The notes beneath the pieces were generated by a model. The model was given only the letters and a program-made list of their open reading frames with translations, searched no databases and was not told the origin of the DNA. A stretch of 21,891 nt of DNA, taken from positions 1 through 21,891 of the forward strand of contig DAOVAK010000005.1 of NCBI GenBank assembly GCA_030671095.1. The letters are read 5' to 3'. This DNA is from Deltaproteobacteria bacterium (GTDB taxonomy: Bacteria; Desulfobacterota; DSM-4660; Desulfatiglandales; HGW-15). Positions 1 through 5,324 of this stretch are shown in pieces (the stretch's first letter is position 1; each line of letters starts with the position of its first letter). The position numbers were made by a program, and so were the translations under genes.

Positions 1-16
1 GGAGGGATAGGACACC

Positions 17-916
17 ATGTCTCGCGTAACAGAACTATTAAATACCCAGTACCCCATTATTCAGGGGGCCATGGGGATCATTTGTAACCCAGAACTGGTT
101 GCGGCTGTGTCTGAGGCTGGGGGATTTGGTCTTCTAGCCACTATCTTTGCCTCAGATCCTGAAACAGTGCGCAAACAGATCAAAGCCACCAAAAAGCTCA
201 CGGATAAACCTTTTGGGGCAAATCTCTTTGCCGGGAACCCGTTGGCTAAGCAGTTACCGGAAGTCCTAGCCGAGGAAGGGGTCAAAGCTGTCACAGTATC
301 TGGTGGGTCACCCAAAGAACTCATTCCCCTATCTCATGAATTAGGTATAAAGGTTCTCGTTGTGGTTCCCACAGTGGACATGGCACGGAAGTCAGAGGCT
401 GCAGGTGCAGATGCCATTGTGGCGGAGGGCTCGGAATCTGGTGGCATGCAAGGCTTCAGGGGCGCCTCAACCATGGTTCTGGTACCGGCAGTCGCTGATG
501 CAGTAAAGATCCCCGTGATTGCGGCGGGCGGGATCGGCGACTCACGCGGGTATCAAGCGGCCCTAGCCCTCGGCGCAGAGGGCGTGCAAGTGGGCACTCG
601 GTTCATCGCCACCAAAGAGTGCATTGCCCATTCAAATTTCAAGGAGACCATTGTGGGCTCTCCCGAAATAGGCACAGAACTGGTAAACATGGGCAGATTC
701 CGAGTTCGGGCCCTGGGTACACCTCTGGTTGAGAAAATTATCCAAGGAGAGATGCCGGCTGCAGAGCATTTCTCCGGATCGGCTGTGCAGGACTCCTGGA
801 TAGGGGGAGATCTGGCAGCGGGCATATTGCCCTCCGGTCAAGTCTCAGGGCTGATCTCTGATATTCCTTCTGTGAGGGAGGTTATTGAAGAAATGGTGAG
901 CAGTAACCGGACTTAA
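17..916 (+). CDS. Nitronate monooxygenase / FabK-like FMN protein, active-site His replaced
   Basis: A 299-residue single-domain TIM-barrel flavoprotein of the nitronate monooxygenase / enoyl-ACP reductase II (FabK) family, probably cytoplasmic. Family signs are the N-terminal YPIIQGAMG (residues 12-20), the EAGGFGLLA stretch (33-41), the FMN phosphate-binding AAGGIGDSRG (169-178) and GVQVGTRF (189-196), and a FabK-like C-terminal SGLISDIPSV. The segment that normally reads GGH(I/Q)G reads SGGMQG, so Met144 sits where FabK and class I nitronate monooxygenases carry their active-site His. The fold and FMN binding look intact, but the usual nitronate or enoyl reductase chemistry is doubtful. 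The start is supported by GGAGGG at 1-6. Its link to the genes downstream is unclear: about 620 nt with minus-strand genes separate it from the next plus-strand gene. Confidence 0.8.
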   Translation: MSRVTELLNTQYPIIQGAMGIICNPELVAAVSEAGGFGLLATIFASDPETVRKQIKATKKLTDKPFGANLFAGNPLAKQLPEVLAEEGVKAVTVSGGSPKELIPLSHELGIKVLVVVPTVDMARKSEAAGADAIVAEGSESGGMQGFRGASTMVLVPAVADAVKIPVIAAGGIGDSRGYQAALALGAEGVQVGTRFIATKECIAHSNFKETIVGSPEIGTELVNMGRFRVRALGTPLVEKIIQGEMPAAEHFSGSAVQDSWIGGDLAAGILPSGQVSGLISDIPSVREVIEEMVSSNRT

Positions 917-968
917 GCGTTCCGAGCTCATTTGGCTTCAACTGAGATTTAGTAGATAAAAGACCTTT

Positions 969-1091
969 TCATACTCCCTTCTTTTTTCGTTTGGATTCCT
1001 TCCTTCTTCTTTTTAGCCGGCTGAGATATTTAAGGTCTTCTAAATCTCTTGGTCGCCCGGCAGACCGTTTCATCTTGATATTTTCTTTTAA
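969..1091 (-). pseudogene. Remnant of a nucleotidyltransferase C-terminus
   Basis: The minus-strand frame shifted by one base from the preceding gene encodes KENIKMKRSAGRPRDLEDLK and then a basic lysine/arginine-rich tail. The K(R/K)xAGRPxDLEDLxxL pattern is typical of the C-terminal end of MNT/AbiEii-like nucleotidyltransferase proteins. No catalytic GS…DxD core is present upstream in this frame, and the good coding sequence starts just where the other frame stops making sense (about 1084-1091). The simplest reading is a deletion that joined the front of a small gene to the tail of its neighbour. A sequencing frameshift or a genuine overlapping gene is less likely. Confidence 0.4.
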
Positions 1092-1263
1092 TAATCTGAG
1101 GAGCTTTTCGGTATCCATTATCTTTGAGAAGGTTTCTAATCTCCTGGGTTTTGGCATGCATCATCTGAAATCTTTGTTTCGTCGTAAGCGATAGAAGATA
1201 GTCCAACTCAAACTCAATCTCTTTCTCTTCATCATGACTATCTAATTTGAGAATAGGACTCAT
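1030..1263 (-). CDS. Small hypothetical protein, C-terminus probably altered by a gene fusion
   Basis: I do not recognise a named function. The ATG at 1263 is preceded by GAGGA at good spacing, so I prefer it to the in-frame ATG at 1284. The N-terminal part is acidic and then helical (DSHDEEKEIEFELDYLLSL, then TTKQRFQMMHAKTQEIRNLLKDNGYRKAPQIIKR). It resembles the short companion proteins often encoded next to stand-alone nucleotidyltransferases; this resemblance is from memory. After IIKR, near 1084, the sequence becomes low-quality (KYQDETVCRATKRFRRP), while a neighbouring frame takes up a recognisable sequence. I therefore think the natural C-terminus is lost. Expression of a truncated product is possible but uncertain. 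Confidence 0.4.
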   Translation of the reverse strand: MSPILKLDSHDEEKEIEFELDYLLSLTTKQRFQMMHAKTQEIRNLLKDNGYRKAPQIIKRKYQDETVCRATKRFRRP

Positions 1264-1539
1264 CGTTTGGTCCTCTTTTTTCATGCATTCTTTGAAAAAT
1301 ACTCAACCAATTAAGATTCATATTATCTTATCAGATCTCTCTCCTCACATAAAGAACGTTATAAACACTTCCCATTTATCCAGAAATAATTTGCCCTCAC
1401 CCTTGGAAAGTTGTTAGATTGAGCAAATCTCGATATTACATACTCCTTCCGGGCAAAGTCCATAGTCTATGCTATGCATTAAGTACTTGGATTTATCCCT
1501 TACAAAAAAAGTGGAAATACAAGGAGGTGACGGCATCAA

Positions 1540-3201
1540 ATGCTGGATGGTTGCTCTCCATGGCCAAAGGAATTTGCTGACAGGTATATAGCCCGGGGTT
1601 TCTGGGAAAATGTGACACTTGGCGATGTCTTGGACCGAAGTGCCTGGCACTTTCCAAAAAGGGAGGCTTTAGTGGGCACCTCCCCTGTTTCGGGTGAGGT
1701 TCGTGACACCTATACCGATCTAAAGAGAAAGGTGGACCGTCTGGCTCTTCACCTTTTACGCTTGGGTTTGAAGCCTCTTGACCGCGTCATCCTCCAGCTT
1801 CCCAATATCCCGGAGTTCGTTTACATCTACTTTGCTTTACAGAAGATCGGTGCCATTCCCGTCACGTCTCTCCCACCACACCGTTTAAGCGAGGTGGGAT
1901 ATATCGCCGAGCACACTGGGGCGAAAGGGTATGTCATCCCCTCGGAGTTTCGGAATTTCAACTACCTGGAGCTTGCGAAGGATGTTCAAGAGAAAGCCCC
2001 TACCGTAGGATGCGTCATGGTGGCGGGAACAGGAGCCCCTTCAGGCACCGTGGCCTTAGCAGAACTCCTTGAACAGCCCATAGAAGATCAATATCCCGAG
2101 GACCACTTGAAGTCCTTGCGCCCTGAACCCACAGAAGTGGCCGTTTTCCAGTTATCAGGCGGGACAACCGGGCGACAAAAGGTGATTCCTCATACACACA
2201 ATGATTATCTATGCTGCTGCAGATTTAGTGCCCTCATGGTGGGCTTTTCGCCTTATAGCGTCTTTCTGGCCAGTGCGCCCGTGGCGCACAACTTCTCTCT
2301 GACTGCCCCAGGACTCAATGGGACCATCTATTATGGTGGCAAAACTGTTTTAGCACTGAACCCTGACCCAGAGACCGTCCTATCCTTGGTAGAAGCGGAG
2401 AAGGTGACTTACATGAATGGGGTTCCCACCATGATCATCAACTGGCTCAACCACCTTGAAGAGGCCCACTATGACCTCTCCTCGGTTCAGGTTATTGCTG
2501 GGGGTGGCTTCAGGGTCAACCCGGAGCTTGGCCGCCGAGCAAAGAACAAACTTGGTTTAACAATCCAGCAGAACTTCGGTATGGGAGAGGGATTCCACAC
2601 CTGTACGCGGCTGGATGATCCCGAAGAAGTGATTCTGGAGACCCAAGGACGCCCATTAACGCCAGGTGACGAGTTCAAAGTTATGGATGATAACGGCGTA
2701 GAGGTCCCTGTTGGGGAGATGGGGGAACTCTGGGGCCGAGGACCCACAGTCGTTAGGGGTTATTACAATGCAGAGGAGCATAATCGAGACGCTTATGATC
2801 CAGAAGGCTTTTACAAGACCGGGGACATGGTGATCCAGGACGATACGGGGAACCTGATTGTGGAGGGCCGCAAAAAGGATATGATCAACCGGGGCGGGGA
2901 AAAGATCAGTGCTGAGGAAGTGGAGTCCCTCATCATGGGACATCCCAGTGTCCTGACCACAGCGGTTGTGGCCATGCCAGACCCTGTTTTTGGAGAAAAA
3001 TCTTGTGCTTACGTCATCCTGCATCCCGGAAAAACGCTCGAATTTGAGGAACTCAAACAATTCTTGATGAATAAGCAGATCGCCAAATTCAAACTCCCGG
3101 AGCGGCTCGAAGTGGTAGAGGCATTTCCCTTAACCAGCGTGGGAAAGATCTCCAAGATTGAGCTGCGGAAGGATATTGCTGAAAAACTGGAGAGTGAATA
3201 G
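1540..3201 (+). CDS. EntE/DhbE-like aryl-acid adenylating (acyl-CoA) ligase
   Basis: ANL-superfamily adenylate-forming enzyme of 553 residues, closest in style to 2,3-dihydroxybenzoate-AMP ligases (N-terminal LDGCSPWPKEFADRY). The ATP-binding loop is SGGTTGRQKVIPHTHNDY (206-223), the A5 motif FGMGEG (346-351), the A7 Asp is D429, the hinge segment is GRKKDMINRGGEKI (443-456) and the catalytic Lys is K536 (LTSVGK). The acid-pocket positions aligned to DhbE H234/N235 are conserved (H250, N251). Positions aligned to S240, V329 and V337 are A256, N345 and H353, so the substrate is probably neither 2,3-dihydroxybenzoate nor salicylate. No siderophore synthetase genes are nearby, so CoA thioester formation in catabolism is more likely. 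AAGGAGGTGA (1521-1530) precedes the ATG. The stop is 11 nt before a long hairpin. Confidence 0.85.
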   Translation: MLDGCSPWPKEFADRYIARGFWENVTLGDVLDRSAWHFPKREALVGTSPVSGEVRDTYTDLKRKVDRLALHLLRLGLKPLDRVILQLPNIPEFVYIYFALQKIGAIPVTSLPPHRLSEVGYIAEHTGAKGYVIPSEFRNFNYLELAKDVQEKAPTVGCVMVAGTGAPSGTVALAELLEQPIEDQYPEDHLKSLRPEPTEVAVFQLSGGTTGRQKVIPHTHNDYLCCCRFSALMVGFSPYSVFLASAPVAHNFSLTAPGLNGTIYYGGKTVLALNPDPETVLSLVEAEKVTYMNGVPTMIINWLNHLEEAHYDLSSVQVIAGGGFRVNPELGRRAKNKLGLTIQQNFGMGEGFHTCTRLDDPEEVILETQGRPLTPGDEFKVMDDNGVEVPVGEMGELWGRGPTVVRGYYNAEEHNRDAYDPEGFYKTGDMVIQDDTGNLIVEGRKKDMINRGGEKISAEEVESLIMGHPSVLTTAVVAMPDPVFGEKSCAYVILHPGKTLEFEELKQFLMNKQIAKFKLPERLEVVEAFPLTSVGKISKIELRKDIAEKLESE

Positions 3202-3212
3202 GGGACACAAGA

Positions 3213-3305
3213 GAAGGGGACGTTGGTTCTAAAACAACTTGCCAGAGGATTGAACACGGCAAAAGGGTTATGGGCATAAGTTGCTTTAGAACCAACGTCC
3301 CCTTC
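3213..3305. repeat. Long near-perfect inverted repeat (RAYT/MITE-like or terminator-like hairpin)
   Basis: Arms 3213-3240 and 3278-3305 are reverse complements at 27 of 28 positions (one mismatch, A3234 versus C3284); the outer 21 bp are perfect. The loop is 37 nt. The outer end reads GAAGGGGACGTTGG, with a second GGGGAC just outside at 3201-3206. GGGGACGTT-type ends are, from memory, common in REP-associated tyrosine-transposase (IS200-like) palindromes and small non-autonomous elements of Desulfobacterota. No T-tract follows, so this is not a classic intrinsic terminator, although its place right after the ligase stop would let it protect or end that transcript. Confidence 0.75.
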
Positions 3306-3320
3306 TTCGTACAAAAAAAC

Positions 3321-3349
3321 TTGACATGCGTTTTGTTGCATATTAATTG
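3321..3349 (+). promoter_or_regulatory. Candidate sigma-70 promoter of the GntR regulator
   Basis: A consensus TTGACA (3321-3326) is followed after 17 bp by TTAATT (3344-3349), a weak but A/T-rich -10 box in the sequence CATATTAATTG. The predicted start would lie about 60 nt before the regulator ATG, with the palindrome at 3358-3378 covering it. That geometry suits autorepression. The -10 match is only moderate. Confidence 0.4.
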
Positions 3350-3357
3350 AATATCAT

Positions 3358-3378
3358 TTGTCCATCACTGATAGACAA
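3358..3378. promoter_or_regulatory. 21-bp palindrome, candidate GntR/FCD operator
   Basis: Half-sites TTGTCCATCA and TGATAGACAA flank a central C3368 and pair at 9 of 10 positions (only C3363/A3373 mismatch). It lies 38 nt upstream of the ATG of the GntR-family regulator and just downstream of its candidate promoter, where a repressor would block transcription. Size and symmetry suit a dimeric winged-helix protein of the FadR/FCD group. Direct binding is inferred. Confidence 0.55.
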
Positions 3379-3416
3379 TTCCCTTTCAAACAAGGAATCT
3401 GCCTGGGAACTATCCC

Positions 3417-4097
3417 ATGAAGCTTTCAAAGAGCTTAAAAGATGATTCCGCCTCTGTAACCCATCGGATCTATGAAAAAATCCGCATGGGCATCCTCACG
3501 GGTGAAATTCCGGCTGGAGAGAGGCTGGTTGAGTTAGACCTGGCTGCCAAAATGAACAGCAGCAGGACCCCTGTGAGGGAGGCCCTACAAAAAATCGCCT
3601 CCGAAGGACTTATCTACTCTATCCCGCGGGCAGGATATATCGTCGACGAGATGTCCGAATCGGAGATACAGGATATTTTCGAGGCCCGACTTGCTCTTGA
3701 ACAGGCAGCAGCCAAATTGGCATTGGAGCGTATTACGCCGGAAGAACTGGGAGAACTGGGAATCAGTCTGAAGAATAGTGAAGAGAGTGTCAAAAGAGGC
3801 GTGAAGGATCAAATGATCGGTTTCGATACAGAGTTTCATGAAATTCTTTGTGGAGCCAGTCGAAACCAACGGTTAATCCAATTCGGCCAGATGCTCAGAG
3901 ATCACCTGTTGAAATACCGGATATTTGGACTGCGTGTTCCCGAAATGGCAAAGGATGCCGTGAGAGAACACATTCAAATATTCAAAGCGCTTCAATTAAA
4001 GGATCCGGAAGAATTAGAGCAGTCAATCTCTAAACATCTTGAAAATTCAAAGCAAAACATACTTACCTTATTGAGAAATAAGCCCATGATCCATTGA
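3417..4097 (+). CDS. GntR-family transcriptional regulator, FCD (FadR-type) ligand domain
   Basis: 226 residues. The N-terminal winged helix (about 13-77) carries the hallmark VTHRIYEKIRMGILTGEIPAG, then RLVELDLAAKMNSSRTPVREAL and a LIYSIPRAGYIV wing. The C-terminal all-helical FCD domain (about 83-215) keeps the usual metal/ligand set: D137 and H141 in FDTEFHEIL, H185 in REHIQIF and H207 in KHLENSK. Members of this family are usually repressors released by small carboxylic acids. Here a pathway acid or its CoA ester is the likely effector, and the catabolic genes on both sides are the likely targets. No strong ribosome binding site is next to the ATG at 3417 (AAGGAA at 3392-3397 is rather far), so translation may be weak. 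Confidence 0.9.
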   Translation: MKLSKSLKDDSASVTHRIYEKIRMGILTGEIPAGERLVELDLAAKMNSSRTPVREALQKIASEGLIYSIPRAGYIVDEMSESEIQDIFEARLALEQAAAKLALERITPEELGELGISLKNSEESVKRGVKDQMIGFDTEFHEILCGASRNQRLIQFGQMLRDHLLKYRIFGLRVPEMAKDAVREHIQIFKALQLKDPEELEQSISKHLENSKQNILTLLRNKPMIH

Positions 4098-4139
4098 AGA
4101 AATATGGTTAATTCGTTTCTTATGAAGCTGGGGTATCAG

Positions 4140-4421
4140 CTACCCCCCTCCAATGGGAATTAAGTTAATGTAGACCGAATCACCATTCTTTAAGGAGGTG
4201 TCTAATCCGGTAGGATAAAACCAAATATCCTTGTCATTAAGAATAATCTCAAAATATGTTTCCAGTTTGCGAGAATCAGGATCAATAAGGGCAAAATTCC
4301 TCTGCTGGCCCAAATAGCGCAAAAAACCCCCTACGGTGGTTATGCCCGGTGGCAAGGTCATTTCTCCTGACTCTAAAGCAGAAAAAGAGAAATTCGTTTT
4401 TAGTTTGATTTTTAATGGCAT
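4140..4421 (-). CDS. MoaD/ThiS-like ubiquitin-fold sulfur carrier protein
   Basis: 93 residues, ending in NLIPIGGG, the exposed Gly-Gly tail that MoaD, ThiS and related carriers use for adenylation and thiocarboxylation. The pattern of short beta strands (MPLKIKLKTNF, EIILNDKDI, NGDSVYINLIP) and the late GDSVYIxxPxxGG ending match the MoaD fold. It has about 15 residues more than a minimal MoaD, in the middle. It is convergent with the GntR gene (42 nt between the stop codons) and divergent from the molybdenum hydroxylase operon. Together with at least four molybdenum-cofactor enzymes in this window, that suggests a dedicated carrier for molybdopterin or a tungstopterin variant. A ThiS or other sulfur-relay role cannot be excluded. 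The ribosome binding site is weak. Confidence 0.65.
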   Translation of the reverse strand: MPLKIKLKTNFSFSALESGEMTLPPGITTVGGFLRYLGQQRNFALIDPDSRKLETYFEIILNDKDIWFYPTGLDTSLKNGDSVYINLIPIGGG

Positions 4422-4520
4422 GAAGATTTTCTTAATAATTTGTTCAGCAACGGACCTGTTGGTCTCTGTTAGAACCAGACGCTGTAATCCCGTTTACTCT
4501 CTTCCTAATTGGCTCCCTTT

Positions 4521-4543
4521 ATCAGATGTGCTTGACATCTTAT
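4521..4543. promoter_or_regulatory. Palindromic operator candidate overlapping a -35 box
   Basis: The half-sites AGATGT (4524-4529) and ACATCT (4535-4540) flank a 5-nt spacer. Pairing extends outward with one mismatch to AT at 4521-4522 and AT at 4542-4543, giving 8 of 9 possible pairs over 23 bp. The right half-site overlaps TTGACA at 4532-4537. It differs from the palindrome upstream of the GntR gene, so a different regulator may act here. Confidence 0.4.
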
Positions 4544-4559
4544 TTTATCGAAATTTTAT
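4532..4559 (+). promoter_or_regulatory. Candidate sigma-70 promoter of the molybdenum hydroxylase/transport operon
   Basis: A consensus TTGACA (4532-4537), a 16-bp spacer, then TTTTAT (4554-4559). It points toward the gene at 4821, with a long leader of about 250 nt. A palindrome covers the -35 box, consistent with repression. No other promoter-like pair of similar quality was seen between here and 4821. Confidence 0.35.
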
Positions 4560-4820
4560 GGGAAACCACTTTCAAATTTCAACTAAAATTAACACACAAT
4601 CAAAGGACCGGACGAAGGACTTGGTATTTTGATGTGATATGGATAGAAGGATTGTAGGATTATCCGCCCAGTCTTTTGCCATGCAAACTATCCCACAGAA
4701 ACAAAAGAAACGCTCATTCTAAATAAAATTTACGTACGACCAAGCAGTGGCTTTCGGGGCTGTTGTGATTATCCTTAATATCGCTATCCGGCCGAGCGGA
4801 AAAGATGATGGAGGTGCGCG

Positions 4821-5282
4821 ATGAAGAGAACAGTGGAACTCAAGGTCAATGGTGAGCTTTGGGAGATAGATATTGGGCCCCATAGGACCCTTTTGGAGGT
4901 TTTGCGTGAGGATCTGGCCCTTACGGGTTCCAAGGAAGGTTGCGGGTTAGGGGTCTGCGGGGCATGTACAGTGATCATTGACGGTGCACCTGTGCTTTCT
5001 TGCCTGACCCTTGCTGTCGAGGTGCAGAACAAAGAAATCCAGACCATTGAAGGTTTGAGTCAGGAAGGCCAGCCAGACCCTGTCCAGCTGGCGTTCGTAG
5101 ATCAGGGGGCCATTCAATGCGGATTCTGCACCCCGGGTGCGATCATGTCATCCAAGGTCCTGTTGGGGAAAAATCCTAACCCCTCTCGTGAAGAGATAAT
5201 GGATGCCTTATCCGGAAATCTATGCCGCTGTACTGGGTATAAAAAGATCATAGAAGCCGTCGAGTCGCTGGCACATGATTGA
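4821..5282 (+). CDS. hcrC: 4-hydroxybenzoyl-CoA reductase-like gamma subunit (2 x [2Fe-2S])
   Basis: 153-residue small subunit of a xanthine-oxidase-family molybdenum enzyme, passing electrons between the FAD/FeS subunit and the molybdenum site. The N-terminal ferredoxin-type domain has ligands C41, C46, C49 and C61 (GCGLGVCGACT). The C-terminal helical domain has C100 and C103 (QCGFCTPG) and C135 and C137 (LCRCTGY). All eight ligands are present and the length is normal. GGAGGTG (4810-4816) supports the start. It is the first gene of a C-A-B set, as in 4-hydroxybenzoyl-CoA reductase operons. The CoA-reductase assignment rests mainly on the beta subunit at 7616. On its own this subunit could belong to any aerobic or anaerobic molybdenum hydroxylase. 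Confidence 0.85.
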   Translation: MKRTVELKVNGELWEIDIGPHRTLLEVLREDLALTGSKEGCGLGVCGACTVIIDGAPVLSCLTLAVEVQNKEIQTIEGLSQEGQPDPVQLAFVDQGAIQCGFCTPGAIMSSKVLLGKNPNPSREEIMDALSGNLCRCTGYKKIIEAVESLAHD

Positions 5283-5324
5283 AAGGTTTTTTATGCAGGA
5301 ATCTTTTCTTGGAGGCCATTCACA

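Larger units (their letters stand above)
4422..4820. other. 399-nt intergenic control region between divergent genes
   Basis: No convincing coding sequence is seen on either strand. The region lies between the minus-strand MoaD-like gene and the plus-strand molybdenum hydroxylase operon, and so should hold the promoters of both. It contains a palindrome overlapping a consensus -35 box (4521-4559, listed separately) and the ribosome binding site GGAGGTG at 4810-4816. If the candidate promoter is used, the operon transcript has a leader of roughly 250 nt. I saw no recognisable riboswitch consensus in that leader by eye. Confidence 0.6.

Noticed and set aside
1540..3201. Siderophore biosynthesis role (entE) for the first ligase
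   Set aside because: No isochorismate, carrier-protein or peptide-synthetase genes are nearby, and three pocket residues differ from the dihydroxybenzoate code.
4130..4146. Small hairpin GGGGTA/TACCCC as a bidirectional terminator between the convergent GntR and MoaD-like genes
   Set aside because: Only 6 bp, it overlaps the MoaD-like stop codon, and no T-tract follows on either strand.
4336..4632. 98-residue plus-strand reading frame between the regulator and the hcr-like operon
   Set aside because: Its first part is antisense to the MoaD-like gene and the rest is A/T-rich intergenic DNA containing the promoter candidate; no ribosome binding site or family pattern.
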